Source of the DNA: an uncultured Bacillus sp.
Lineage (GTDB): Bacteria; Bacillota; Bacilli; Bacillales_B; DSM-18226
NCBI RefSeq assembly: GCF_946478885.1
Contig: NZ_CAMLDX010000089.1
Coordinates: 1-14,352 of the forward strand
DNA length: 14,352 nucleotides
Reading direction: 5' to 3'
The translations under genes were made by a program, and so were the position numbers. Positions within the stretch are counted from its first letter, which is position 1. Every line of letters starts with the position of its first letter. The notes below the pieces were generated by a model, which did not search any database, was not told where the DNA came from, and saw only the letters and a list, made by a program, of their open reading frames with translations. This document shows positions 5,890 through 14,320 of the stretch, in pieces.

Positions 5890-7008
5890 ATGAATCAGGA
5901 GCGTTTATTAAATGAATTTTTGGAGCTAGTCCAAATTGATTCTGAAACGAAATATGAAGCAGAAATAGCCAAAATTTTAAAAGAAAAATTCACCGCTTTA
6001 GGTGTTGAGGTATATGAAGATGATACGACAGCTATCACTGGTCACGGAGCAGGTAACTTAATTTGTACGCTCCCGGCGACAAAAGAAGACGTTGACTCGA
6101 TTTATTTTACCTCCCATATGGATACAGTCGTGCCCGGTAAGGGAGTAAAGCCATCCATTCAGGATGGGTATGTTGTCACAGATGGAACCACCATATTAGG
6201 GGCGGATGATAAGGCTGGGCTTGCTGTCATGCTGGAGGTTGTCAGAGTATTGAAGGAAGAAAATATCCCGCATGGAATGATACAATTTATTATCACCGTA
6301 GGCGAGGAATCCGGCCTCAATGGGTCCAAGGCACTTGATCGCAATTTGATCAAGGCGAAATTCGGCTATGCCTTGGACAGCGATGGAAAAGTAGGTAATA
6401 TTGTCGTGGCAGCTCCGACACAGGCGAAAATTAAAGCTGTGATACATGGAAAAACGGCCCATGCAGGTGTTGCACCGGAAAAAGGGGTTTCCGCCATAAC
6501 AATAGCCGCCAAGGCGATTTCCAGAATGCCGTTAGGCCGGATTGATAAAGAAACAACGGCCAATATTGGTCGTTTTGAAGGCGGCCAGCAGACGAATATT
6601 GTCTGTGATCGTGTTGATATTCTTGCAGAAGCCCGCTCGATAGTTTCGGAAAAAATGGAAGCACAAGTGCAAAAAATGAAGGATGCCTTTGAAGCGGTAG
6701 CAAAGGAAATGGGTGGTCGTGCCGATGTGGAAGTGACAGTGATGTACCCCGGCTTCAAGTTTGCTGATAGCGATCATGTCGTAAAGGTCGCGAAAAAAGC
6801 TGCTGCTAATGTCGGACGTACCTCAGAGCTTCTGTACAGTGGTGGAGGCAGTGATGCCAATGTGATCGCTGGATTTGACATTCCAACGGTCAATCTCGCT
6901 GTAGGATACGAGGATATTCATACGACAAATGAAAAGATACCAGTAGAAGAGTTATATAAGCTTGCTGAAATGGTCATAGAGATTGTGAAAGTGGTCGGAG
7001 AAAAGTAA
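5890..7008 (+). CDS. yqjE: M20-family metallopeptidase, tripeptidase T-like (YqjE)
   Basis: A 372-residue cytoplasmic peptidase of the M20 family with the complete two-zinc active site. SHMDTVVPG holds the first ligand His76 and the supporting Asp78; GADDKAG holds the bridging Asp106; GEESG (139-142) holds the general base and the next ligand; LDSDG holds Asp163; IHTTNE holds His344. A dimerisation (lid) domain (about 176-285) interrupts the catalytic domain, beginning with APTQAKIKAVIHGKTAHAG. The layout fits PepT-like aminopeptidases, which release N-terminal residues from short peptides. YqjE proteins are usually annotated as tripeptidase T homologues, and exact specificity is inferred. 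GGAGG lies about 12 bases before the ATG and a good promoter precedes it. I see no clear terminator after it. Unrelated in function to its neighbours; grouped with them by conserved Bacillus gene order. Confidence 0.88.
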   Translation: MNQERLLNEFLELVQIDSETKYEAEIAKILKEKFTALGVEVYEDDTTAITGHGAGNLICTLPATKEDVDSIYFTSHMDTVVPGKGVKPSIQDGYVVTDGTTILGADDKAGLAVMLEVVRVLKEENIPHGMIQFIITVGEESGLNGSKALDRNLIKAKFGYALDSDGKVGNIVVAAPTQAKIKAVIHGKTAHAGVAPEKGVSAITIAAKAISRMPLGRIDKETTANIGRFEGGQQTNIVCDRVDILAEARSIVSEKMEAQVQKMKDAFEAVAKEMGGRADVEVTVMYPGFKFADSDHVVKVAKKAAANVGRTSELLYSGGGSDANVIAGFDIPTVNLAVGYEDIHTTNEKIPVEELYKLAEMVIEIVKVVGEK

Positions 7009-7185
7009 GTATTTGAAGCACACATAGATAAAATGACAACTTAGATCATATTAGCTTTTCTTCATTAAGGCAATGAAGGTCAAATTTCTGGACATGAATG
7101 GGAGAACAGGGGAAATTCTTCATTGGGTCTATGTATGAAGGATGAAAACCTGTTCTAGACAATGAAAACTGTCCTTTTCAGCGGT

Positions 7186-7214
7186 TTGCAGAAAACAGAA
7201 GTCAGCCGTATGCA
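7186..7214 (+). promoter_or_regulatory. Weak candidate promoter of dinB
   Basis: TTGCAG (7186-7191), a 17-base spacer and TATGCA (7209-7214), about 35 bases before the dinB start. The -10 is poor. No CGAAC-N4-GTTCG type SOS box is visible between 7009 and 7249, so I see no sign of LexA control. Confidence 0.3.
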
Positions 7215-7249
7215 TGCGATTAGTTTGTAAGACAGGAAGTGTAATACTC

Positions 7250-8509
7250 ATGAAGGAAATGTATCCGAAAAAGGGACGGGTCATTTTACATGTTGATATG
7301 AATAGCTTCTATGCATCCGTTGAAATGGCGTATGATCCTTCTCTGAAAGGAAAGCCACTGGCGATTGCCGGTAATCCGGAGGAGAGAAGGGGTGTCATTG
7401 TAACCTGCAGCTACGAAGCAAGGAAACTGGGAATCAAAACGACAATGTCCGTTTGGGAGGCAAAAAAGCTCTGCCCAAATCTCATTGTTCGGAAACCGAA
7501 CTTTGAACGGTATCGGATAGCATCAAAGGGAATGTTTGCCATCTTATCCCAATATTCCGATTTTGTTGAACCCGTCTCGATTGATGAAGGCTACCTTGAT
7601 ATTACAGACAGCTGGGAGTTAGGCACCCCGCTTGAAATCGCTATTCAGATTCAGAAGCAGATTATACGTGAGCTAGACCTGCCCTGCAGTATTGGAATTG
7701 CACCCAATCGTTTTCTTGCTAAGACTGCTTCTAATATGAAAAAACCGCTCGGCATTACCATCCTGCGCAAACGTGATATACAAAAGGTTCTCTGGCCGCT
7801 TCCGGTTATTGACATGCACGGGATCGGCAAAAAAACCGCAGAAAAACTGAATGGAATCGGAATTTTTACGATAGGAGACTTGGCTGGTGCCCATGATATA
7901 CAATTAAAGGCATTGCTTGGCATTAATGGACTGCGTTTAAAAGAGCGGGCCAATGGCATCGATCATCGTCCAGTCGATCCTGAGGCAGCCGCTGAATTTA
8001 AAAGCATCGGCAACTCCACCACATTGCCGCGTGATGTGTCTAATCAGCAGGAACTGTTAGAAATTCTTGAGCATTTATCCGAAAAAACAGCATTACGAAT
8101 GAAACGAAAAAAAGTCTTCGCTGCATTGGCAGGGATCACTATTCGTTACCACGATCGGCATACGATTACCCGGAGTAAAAAACTGCTGAATCCCATCAGC
8201 ACAAAGGAAGAAATTTTCCAAGAAAGCAAATGTCTGCTTTTGAAAAACTGGAATGGAGATCCGGTCCGGCTTCTTGGGGTAACGGTCGCTGATCTAGTGG
8301 AGAGAAGCCATGCGGTCAAACAACTGGACTTGTTTTCCTACGAAACGGATGCTGAAAAGGAACCTTTATTGGATACGATTGAACATTTGCGAAAAAAATA
8401 TGGAAATAAGATTATTGAGCCGGCTTCTGATTTGACGCAAGAGATGAAGGAGGAGCATAACAGCGTTTCAGAAACCAGTTTCAGCAAAGACTTCCTTGAT
8501 TTTTTTTAA
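7250..8509 (+). CDS. dinB: DNA polymerase IV, Y-family translesion polymerase
   Basis: A 419-residue Y-family polymerase. The catalytic acids are present: Asp16 in HVDMNSFYASVE and Asp112-Glu113 in VSIDEGY. The palm/fingers signature GVIVTCSYEARKLGIKTTM follows the first, and the thumb helix-hairpin-helix region (about 170-215, IDMHGIGKKTAEKLNGIGI) and the little finger follow in order. QLDLF (358-362) fits the sliding-clamp binding pentapeptide; about 57 residues follow it. The enzyme copies past damaged bases at low fidelity; the B. subtilis counterpart in this neighbourhood is YqjH. I chose ATG 7250 (MKEMYPKKGRVILH) because AGGAAGTG precedes it and the homologues start here. The in-frame ATG at 7214 has no ribosome binding site, and 7259 is the weaker internal alternative. 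It stands alone between yqjE and gndA. Confidence 0.92.
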   Translation: MKEMYPKKGRVILHVDMNSFYASVEMAYDPSLKGKPLAIAGNPEERRGVIVTCSYEARKLGIKTTMSVWEAKKLCPNLIVRKPNFERYRIASKGMFAILSQYSDFVEPVSIDEGYLDITDSWELGTPLEIAIQIQKQIIRELDLPCSIGIAPNRFLAKTASNMKKPLGITILRKRDIQKVLWPLPVIDMHGIGKKTAEKLNGIGIFTIGDLAGAHDIQLKALLGINGLRLKERANGIDHRPVDPEAAAEFKSIGNSTTLPRDVSNQQELLEILEHLSEKTALRMKRKKVFAALAGITIRYHDRHTITRSKKLLNPISTKEEIFQESKCLLLKNWNGDPVRLLGVTVADLVERSHAVKQLDLFSYETDAEKEPLLDTIEHLRKKYGNKIIEPASDLTQEMKEEHNSVSETSFSKDFLDFF

Positions 8510-8510
8510 A

Positions 8511-8540
8511 AAGATTAGGGTCCCTGATTAATTCTTTTCC
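8511..8540 (+). terminator. Weak candidate terminator after dinB
   Basis: ATTAGG (8514-8519), loop GTC, and CCTGAT (8523-8528) form a six-pair stem with one T:G, preceded by a run of A and followed by TTCTTTT. It starts right after the dinB stop codon. The stem is short, so termination would be partial. Confidence 0.35.
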
Positions 8541-8626
8541 GATATTGTCAAACTATAAAGGAATCATTTGGGGAGTCTTGAAGGTTCTCAAGATGGATAT
8601 ACATAGTTTGGAAGGGATGTTAAAAA

Positions 8627-10036
8627 ATGAAAAAACAACAGTTTGGTGTAATCGGCCTAGCGGTCATGGGAAAAAATCTAGCGATGAATATTGAATCAAA
8701 AGGCTACACTGTTTCTGTCTATAACCGTTCAAAAGAGAAAACAGAGCAAATGCTGGTTGAGACAAAAGGACGGAATATTACAGGAACCTATTCTATTGAG
8801 GAATTTATTCAATCACTGGAAAAACCGCGAAAAATCATGATGATGGTTAAGGCGGGGGCACCAACAGATGCTACAATCGAACAGTTGATTCCCTATTTAG
8901 AAAAGGGAGATATCCTTATTGATGGAGGAAATGCCTATTTTACTGATACACAGCGGCGCAATCAGCATTTAAGCGGGTTAGGAATTCATTTCATTGGAAC
9001 GGGTGTTTCCGGTGGTGAAGAAGGAGCATTGAAAGGACCTTCCATTATGCCGGGAGGACATAGGAGTGCTTATGAATTAGTGGCACCAATATTTAAGGAT
9101 ATTTCGGCAAAGGTTGGGGGAGAACCTTGTACAACTTATATCGGACCTAATGGAGCCGGACATTATGTCAAAATGGTCCACAATGGGATTGAATACGGTG
9201 ATATGCAGCTGATTTGCGAAGCTTACTTCATTTTAAAACATGTATTAGGCTTGAGTACAGAAGAACTGCACGAGGTCTTTTCCGAATGGAATAAAGGGGA
9301 GCTTGACAGCTATTTGATCGAGATTACAGCGGATATCTTTACGAAAAAGGACGAGGAAACAGGTCTGCCATTAGTTGATGTGATACTCGATACCGCCGGA
9401 CAAAAGGGAACAGGTAAGTGGACAAGCCAGAATGCACTGGATCTCGGTATTCCATTGCCGATCATTACTGAATCGGTCTTTGCTCGTTTTATTTCCGCGT
9501 TAAAGGAGGAAAGGATTGCCGCAAGCAAGATTTTGCACGGACCTGCGGTAAAGCCTTTTACCGGTGATAAAAAAGGGTTTATTGAGTCGGTTCGCAAGGC
9601 TCTTTATATGAGCAAAATCTGCTCCTATGCCCAAGGATTTGCCCAAATGAAGGCTGCCTCAGTGGAATATGACTGGAATTTGCAGTACGGTGAGATTGCG
9701 ATGATCTTCCGCGGTGGCTGCATCATCCGGGCACAGTTTTTACAACGGATTAAGGAGGCCTATGATCGAGAGCCTGAATTAAGGAATCTGCTCCTTGATC
9801 CGTATTTTAAAGAGATTGTGGAAAATTACCAGCAGTCATTGCGGGATATTGTATCCTATGGAGTACAGGCAGGAATTCCGGTTCCTTGCTTCTCGGCCGC
9901 ATTAGCGTATTATGATAGCTATCGGACAGCCGTTCTACCAGCCAATCTGCTGCAGGCACAGCGTGATTATTTTGGTGCTCATACGTATCAACGGACAGAT
10001 AAGGAAGGAATCTTCCATACAAACTGGCTGGAATAA
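8627..10036 (+). CDS. gndA: 6-phosphogluconate dehydrogenase, decarboxylating, NADP-dependent
   Basis: At 469 residues this is a full-length enzyme of the long (dimeric) 6PGDH class. The N-terminal Rossmann domain has GVIGLAVMG (7-15) and, after the second strand, the NRS segment (33-35) typical of NADP(H) preference. The substrate site includes [17 protein letters not shown] (126-134), Lys182, His185-Asn186 in [11 protein letters not shown], and Glu189. The all-helical domain follows, with [14 protein letters not shown] and the C-terminal FGAHTYQR tail that reaches the partner subunit. It oxidises 6-phosphogluconate to ribulose 5-phosphate and CO2, making NADPH. GGAAGGGA precedes the ATG by about 8 bases. 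The gene converges with zwf, the first enzyme of the same pathway, with the fold-back element 10070-10156 between them. A TATAAA at 8554-8559 may be its -10, but the matching -35 is weak. Confidence 0.95.
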   Translation: MKKQQFGVIGLAVMGKNLAMNIESKGYTVSVYNRSKEKTEQMLVETKGRNITGTYSIEEFIQSLEKPRKIMMMVKAGAPTDATIEQLIPYLEKGDILIDGGNAYFTDTQRRNQHLSGLGIHFIGTGVSGGEEGALKGPSIMPGGHRSAYELVAPIFKDISAKVGGEPCTTYIGPNGAGHYVKMVHNGIEYGDMQLICEAYFILKHVLGLSTEELHEVFSEWNKGELDSYLIEITADIFTKKDEETGLPLVDVILDTAGQKGTGKWTSQNALDLGIPLPIITESVFARFISALKEERIAASKILHGPAVKPFTGDKKGFIESVRKALYMSKICSYAQGFAQMKAASVEYDWNLQYGEIAMIFRGGCIIRAQFLQRIKEAYDREPELRNLLLDPYFKEIVENYQQSLRDIVSYGVQAGIPVPCFSAALAYYDSYRTAVLPANLLQAQRDYFGAHTYQRTDKEGIFHTNWLE

Positions 10037-10069
10037 GCCAGTTGGAAAAAAGAGCTATTCTAGAAAACA

Positions 10070-10156
10070 AAGGTGTCAGGCATTACAATCCAGTATCTAT
10101 ATCCCTTTGCATCAATCTGCACAGGATATAGATCAACGGTGGATGCCTGACACCTT
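10070..10156. repeat. Nested inverted-repeat (fold-back) element between gndA and zwf
   Basis: Outer arms AAGGTGTCAGGCAT (10070-10083) and ATGCCTGACACCTT (10143-10156) are a perfect 14-base inverted repeat. Inside, ATCTATATCC (10095-10104) and GGATATAGAT (10124-10133) are a perfect 10-base inverted repeat around a 19-base loop. The whole forms a hairpin with an internal loop. No T tract adjoins it, yet it lies exactly between the 3' ends of two convergent genes. The GGTGTCAGGCA core is one I associate from memory with repeats dispersed in Bacillus genomes (REP/MITE-like); copy number here cannot be tested from one window. It may also block read-through in both directions. Confidence 0.75.
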
Positions 10157-10218
10157 ATGTTATAGTCTCTTTTTGGCTTTCCGGAAAGGAGAAAGGTGAC
10201 TTAGTTTGTTTGGAATGC

Positions 10219-11724
10219 TTATGTGCAATTTGTCTCTACCTCAAGCTCGGAAATTGGCCACCAGTAATAACCGTCCTTCGCAAGCAGGATATCACTTTCC
10301 CTTGGACCGGCAGAACCGGACTCATAGTTAGGGAAATTGGCAGACGAGTTTTCCCATACCTGCGAAATATTGTCGACAAAATTCCATGATAAGGCGACTT
10401 CGTCCCAATGAGTGAAATTCGTCGCATCGCCGTGCATGCAATCATACAGCAGTTTTTCATACGATTCAGGTGTATTATATCCATGGATGCCGGTATTGGC
10501 ATAGCTGAGTTTTACGGGTGTAGCATTGATGCCTTGGCCTGTTTTCTTTGCATTTAAATGAAGCGTAATCCCTTCTTCAGGCTGGATGTGGATAACAAGC
10601 AGATTAGGATTTAATTGCTGCTCTGCCTGATAGTAAAGATTCATCGGAACATCCTTAAATTGAATCACAATCTTCGTTGACTTTGTTCGCATTCTTTTTC
10701 CGGTTCGGATATAGAACGGAACGCCAGCCCAGCGGAAATTATCGATTAACAGCTTGCCAGCGACAAAGGTTTCCGTATTGGAATTAGAATCAACCATCGG
10801 CTCGTTCCGATAGGAAGAAACTTCTTGACCCTCGATTCGTCCTCCACCATATTGTCCTCGGATAAAATATTTATGTACCTTCGTCCCTTTAATCGGACGC
10901 AATGCGCGCAGGACTTTGACCTTTTCAGAACGGATTTCACGTGTTTCCAGTTTGATAGGCGGTTCCATAGCCAAAAGGGCTACGATCTGGAGAATATGAT
11001 TCTGCACCATGTCCCGTAAGGCCCCGCTTGTTTCATAATATCGACCTCGCTCCTCCACACCGAGAATCTCACTTGATGTAATTTGGATGTTGGAGATGTA
11101 ACGGTTATTCCATAGCGGTTCGAAAATTGCATTAGCAAAACGGATCACTTCAATGTTCTGTACCATTTCCTTACCGAGATAGTGGTCAATTCTATAAATA
11201 TCTTCTTCTTCAAAGGCGGTTCGAATTTGCTTGTTCAGTTCAATGGCAGAATTTAGATCACGACCAAAAGGTTTCTCAATTACGAGACGCTTAAAGCCTG
11301 ACACATCGGTAAGTCCGTCCTTCTTCAAATGGATGGCAATGGTACCGAAAAATTCCGGAGCCATCGCCAAATAAAACAGTCGATTTCCTTCTGTTTCGTA
11401 TTGCTGGTCCAAATGACTTGCCATTTCTTTTAGAACGTTATACGAAGCTGAATCGGCTACATCGTGTGAATGATAGTAGAAATGTGAGATAAACTGGTCG
11501 ATCTGGTCTTTTTGACCAGACGTACCCTTCACTGAGTTCTTGACGTTATCCTGAAACTGTTCATTGGTTAACGTTCTTCGTGCCACGCCAATAACGGCAA
11601 AGTGCTCAGAAATTTGTCCCTTTACATATAATTGATAGAGTGAAGGGAAGAGCTTACGGTTCGCTAAATCTCCTGTTGCCCCAAAAATCATGATCAATAC
11701 CTTTGGTTTATCGATTTGTTTCAC
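10219..11724 (-). CDS. zwf: Glucose-6-phosphate 1-dehydrogenase
   Basis: A 501-residue enzyme that oxidises glucose 6-phosphate to 6-phosphogluconolactone and makes NADPH, the entry step of the oxidative pentose phosphate pathway. The N-terminal Rossmann motif is GATGDLANRK (15-24). EKPFGRDL (from 150) and the active-site signature RIDHYLGKE (178-186, catalytic acid/base region) follow, then the large beta+alpha domain with IRTGKRM. I chose GTG at 11724-11722 because GGGAGG lies 10 bases before it and the protein then starts MKQIDKPKVLIMIFGATGD, as in homologues. The in-frame ATG at 11841 would add 39 residues unlike the family and overlaps a good -35 box. It is divergent from rnz and convergent with gndA. 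No typical T-tailed terminator follows; the fold-back element downstream may serve. Confidence 0.94.
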   Translation of the reverse strand: MKQIDKPKVLIMIFGATGDLANRKLFPSLYQLYVKGQISEHFAVIGVARRTLTNEQFQDNVKNSVKGTSGQKDQIDQFISHFYYHSHDVADSASYNVLKEMASHLDQQYETEGNRLFYLAMAPEFFGTIAIHLKKDGLTDVSGFKRLVIEKPFGRDLNSAIELNKQIRTAFEEEDIYRIDHYLGKEMVQNIEVIRFANAIFEPLWNNRYISNIQITSSEILGVEERGRYYETSGALRDMVQNHILQIVALLAMEPPIKLETREIRSEKVKVLRALRPIKGTKVHKYFIRGQYGGGRIEGQEVSSYRNEPMVDSNSNTETFVAGKLLIDNFRWAGVPFYIRTGKRMRTKSTKIVIQFKDVPMNLYYQAEQQLNPNLLVIHIQPEEGITLHLNAKKTGQGINATPVKLSYANTGIHGYNTPESYEKLLYDCMHGDATNFTHWDEVALSWNFVDNISQVWENSSANFPNYESGSAGPRESDILLAKDGYYWWPISELEVETNCT

Positions 11725-11811
11725 AATATATGTACCTCCCTTTACAGGAAAATATTCTTCTATAACGTTAGATGATGAGAATTTTAGCCTTTTTAAGGCA
11801 TTTAGACAACT

Positions 11812-11841
11812 ATTTTGATTTCCTAGTTTTATTTTTGTCAA
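11812..11841 (-). promoter_or_regulatory. Promoter of zwf
   Basis: Read on the minus strand: a consensus TTGACA (-35, 11841-11836), an 18-base spacer and CAAAAT (-10, 11817-11812). The leader to the GTG start is then about 80 bases. Its position supports the downstream GTG start. Confidence 0.55.
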
Positions 11842-11900
11842 AAACAGCAGAACTATCCTGTCTTTTCAAAAGTTCCTTTCCTTGTTAGGCTGTTGTTCGC

Positions 11901-11906
11901 TATAAT
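11901..11906 (+). promoter_or_regulatory. Probable -10 box of the rnz promoter
   Basis: A consensus TATAAT 35 bases before the rnz ATG. The -35 region at the proper spacing (TTCCTT) is poor, so an activator or an unusual promoter is possible. It is back to back with the zwf promoter, about 60 bases apart. Confidence 0.45.
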
Positions 11907-11940
11907 AATTTTAATGTGTTTTTTCGGAAAGGAGAACATT

Positions 11941-12864
11941 ATGGAAGTATTTTTTTTAGGAACAGGTGCAGGAATCCCGTCAAAGGCGAGAAATGTAACG
12001 GCGATTGCCTTAAAGCTCTTGGAGGAGCGGCGCTCGATCTGGCTGTTTGATTGCGGAGAAGCAACACAGCATCAAATATTACATACTTCGCTCAAACCGG
12101 GAAAAATTGAAAAAATCTTTATTACCCATCTTCATGGGGATCATATTTACGGGTTACCGGGTCTTCTGGCAAGCCGATCGTTCCAGGGCGGCGAATTGCC
12201 TTTAACAATTTACGGTCCAGTAGGGATTAAAGCATTTGTTGAGACAAGCCTGCGTGTAAGCGGTACTTATCTAAAGTATCAATTGGACATCGAGGAAATC
12301 AGCGAAGGAATCCTGTTTGAGGATGAACAGTTTATCGTGGAAGCTGGGTTGCTGGAGCATGGGATTCAATCATTCGGCTTCCGGATTATTGAAAAAGACA
12401 GACCGGGAACGTTGTTAGTTGAAAAACTGAATGAACTAGGGATTAAACCGGGACCGCAGTATAAAAAAATCAAAGCAGGGGAGCCTGTGATATTGGAAGA
12501 CGGAACGTTGCTAAAGGCGGACCGATTTCTTGGACCGCTGCAGAAGGGCCGGGTTGTAACCATTCTGGGAGATACAAGAAAATGCGAATCTATTAAGCGT
12601 TTGGCAGCGGAAGCAGACCTGCTCGTTCATGAGGCGACCTTCGCGAAGGAGGACGGAGAGCTGGCCTACAGTTATTTCCATTCTACCACAGGTGAAGCTG
12701 CAGAAACTGCGAAAGAAGCCGGAGCTAAAAGGCTTTGTCTGACTCATATCAGTTCACGCTATGATAGGGACGCAGCGAAAGAGCTGTTGTTGGAGGCCCG
12801 CTCTATTTTCCCAGAGACAGAAATTGCTGAAGATTTCAAATGTATTACCATTCCCCGTTCATAA
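11941..12864 (+). CDS. rnz: Ribonuclease Z (tRNA 3' processing endonuclease)
   Basis: The 307-residue product has the metallo-beta-lactamase fold of short-form RNase Z, and its length equals the one I remember for B. subtilis YqjK. The zinc ligands fall at the family positions: His63, His65, Asp67 and His68 in [13 protein letters not shown], His140 in LLEHGI, Asp211 in LGDTRKCE and His269 in LTHISSRY. The flexible-arm/exosite segment that grips the tRNA elbow is present around 152-182 ([20 protein letters not shown]). The HEAT motif (VHEATF, 229-234) and HSTTGEAA (247-254) complete the active site. The enzyme cuts tRNA precursors lacking an encoded CCA just after the discriminator base. I chose ATG 11941 because AAAGGAGA lies 6 bases before it; the in-frame ATG at 11893 has none and would sit upstream of the -10 box. 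Confidence 0.95.
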   Translation: MEVFFLGTGAGIPSKARNVTAIALKLLEERRSIWLFDCGEATQHQILHTSLKPGKIEKIFITHLHGDHIYGLPGLLASRSFQGGELPLTIYGPVGIKAFVETSLRVSGTYLKYQLDIEEISEGILFEDEQFIVEAGLLEHGIQSFGFRIIEKDRPGTLLVEKLNELGIKPGPQYKKIKAGEPVILEDGTLLKADRFLGPLQKGRVVTILGDTRKCESIKRLAAEADLLVHEATFAKEDGELAYSYFHSTTGEAAETAKEAGAKRLCLTHISSRYDRDAAKELLLEARSIFPETEIAEDFKCITIPRS

Positions 12865-12875
12865 GGGGAGCGTTT

Positions 12876-12884
12876 TGCTATATT
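12876..12884 (+). promoter_or_regulatory. Possible extended -10 promoter of the transporter gene
   Basis: TGCTATATT is an extended -10 (TG-n-TATATT). TTCATA at 12858-12863 could be a -35 with a short 15-base spacer. It begins 12 bases after the rnz stop and would produce a leader of about 55 bases containing the inverted repeats at 12886-12926. Confidence 0.35.
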
Positions 12885-12945
12885 AGGCTGATCACCTGTA
12901 TGCCTACAGCATGAAAGGATACAGCCCCATCAGGAGGAATCATCT

Positions 12946-14280
12946 TTGGAACAGAAAGAACAATGGTCATCAAAAATTGGTTTTATTCTTGCATCGGCAG
13001 GTTCTGCAATTGGTCTTGGAGCGATTTGGAAGTTGCCGTATGTTACCGGGACAAGCGGCGGCGGTGCTTTCATCACTATATTCATCTTGTTTTCGCTGCT
13101 AATTGGGTTCCCGCTGCTTTTGGCAGAATTCGTCATCGGACGCAGTACTCAAAAGGAAGCGATTAGCGCTTATAAAGAGATTGCCCCGGGAACTCGCTGG
13201 CATTGGGTCGGCTATCTCGGTGTGACTACGTGCTTTATTTTATTATCCTTTTACAGTGTGATCGGTGGCTGGATTATTCAATATATCGTGTTTGGTCTCA
13301 CCGGTCGCGTTGGTACAGGAAATGTAAATTATGAAACCTTGTTTAATGAATCGGTTTCTAATCCGTTTTTAGTAATCGGAGCGCAAGCACTTTTCTTAAT
13401 CATTACGATTCTCGTAGTCGGTCGGGGCATCCAGAAGGGTATTGAATCGGCCAGTAAGTTTATGATGCCGGCTCTCTTTGTCTTATTTATTGTATTGATT
13501 ATCCGTTCTCTAACGCTTGAAGGGGCGATGGCAGGGGTTACTTTTTTCCTGGCTCCTGATTTCTCGAAGTTGTCTTCCCAGAGCATCCTCTACGCCCTTG
13601 GACAGTCGTTCTTTTTATTAAGTGTCGGGGTTTCGGTTATGGTAACATACAGCTCCTATTTATCTAAGAATGAAAGCATTGTGCAGCCAGCCTTATCCGT
13701 TGTAATGATGAATTTATTTATTTCTATTTTGGCAGGCCTTGCAATTTTTCCGGCTGTTTTCTCGTTAGGCTTTGAGCCTACGGCAGGTCCGGGTCTCCTT
13801 TTTATCGTCTTGCCTTCGGTTTTTGAAAAAATGGTTTTGGGAAATCTCTTTCTGCTTGTTTTCTTAGTCTTATTTTTGTTTGCCACGCTGACATCGGCGT
13901 TTTCTTTACTCGAAATAGTTGTTGCCTCTATTTCAAGAGGCAAAGGTGGAAGAAACCGGTTATCCTGGATGATTGGTACTGCCATTTTTATCGTCGGAAT
14001 TCCTTCTGCTTTGTCATTTGGTATACTCGGGGACATTTCCTTGTTTGACAAAACTATTTTTGATGCAGCAGATTTTCTTGTCAGCAATATATTAATGCCG
14101 ATTGGCGTATTGCTTATTTCCATTTTCGTTTCCTATAAAATGAAGAAGGATGTGCTGCAAAAAGAGCTGATTCAAAACGCCAAATACAAACCGTTGTTTC
14201 ATGTCTGGTATTTCTTGCTGCGCTACGTGATTCCTATCGTGATAATCGTTGTGTTCATTGATTCATTGCACAAATCTTGA
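12946..14280 (+). CDS. Sodium-dependent transporter, SNF/NSS (LeuT-fold) family
   Basis: A 444-residue, very hydrophobic inner-membrane protein with about 11-12 helices. It begins with the family's first-helix block (residues 11-42, [14 protein letters not shown] then TSGGGAF) and the second helix ending LAEFVIGR. Proteins of this family move amino acids or related amines using the sodium gradient; substrate cannot be read here. Aligned by eye to LeuT, Asn27 (Na1 ligand) is Ala26 and Arg30 (outer gate) is Lys29, as in the YhdH/YocR-type bacterial subgroup I remember, so the ion site is not that of LeuT. The start is TTG 12946, with AGGAGGA about 7 bases upstream; no in-frame ATG near it has a ribosome binding site. 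It follows rnz in the same direction, with its own possible promoter, and ends in a very long hairpin. Confidence 0.88.
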   Translation: MEQKEQWSSKIGFILASAGSAIGLGAIWKLPYVTGTSGGGAFITIFILFSLLIGFPLLLAEFVIGRSTQKEAISAYKEIAPGTRWHWVGYLGVTTCFILLSFYSVIGGWIIQYIVFGLTGRVGTGNVNYETLFNESVSNPFLVIGAQALFLIITILVVGRGIQKGIESASKFMMPALFVLFIVLIIRSLTLEGAMAGVTFFLAPDFSKLSSQSILYALGQSFFLLSVGVSVMVTYSSYLSKNESIVQPALSVVMMNLFISILAGLAIFPAVFSLGFEPTAGPGLLFIVLPSVFEKMVLGNLFLLVFLVLFLFATLTSAFSLLEIVVASISRGKGGRNRLSWMIGTAIFIVGIPSALSFGILGDISLFDKTIFDAADFLVSNILMPIGVLLISIFVSYKMKKDVLQKELIQNAKYKPLFHVWYFLLRYVIPIVIIVVFIDSLHKS

Positions 14281-14320
14281 AAGAAGAAAGGTGTCCGAAA
14301 TATCGGGCACCTTTCTTCTT
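14281..14320 (+). terminator. Long terminator hairpin after the transporter
   Basis: An 18-pair stem (14281-14298 with 14303-14320, one T:G pair, loop AATA) starts directly after the stop codon. The lower stem is purine-rich (AAGAAGAAAGG) against CCTTTCTTCTT, so the 3' arm itself supplies most of the pyrimidine tract; only GTCTTT follows. The upper stem contains GGTGTC/GGCACC. Confidence 0.75.

Noticed and set aside
7073..7138. 21-codon frame (MKVKFLDMNGRTGEIL...) between yqjE and dinB
   Set aside because: It looks somewhat protein-like but has no convincing ribosome binding site and no continuation in another frame, so I could not support a gene.
10022..10043. AACTGGCT/AGCCAGTT hairpin over the gndA stop codon as a terminator
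   Set aside because: The 8-base stem is perfect, but it is followed by an A-rich run rather than T on either strand.
12852..12869. TCCCC/GGGGA hairpin as the rnz terminator
   Set aside because: The stem is only five pairs, overlaps the stop codon, and has just four T several bases later.
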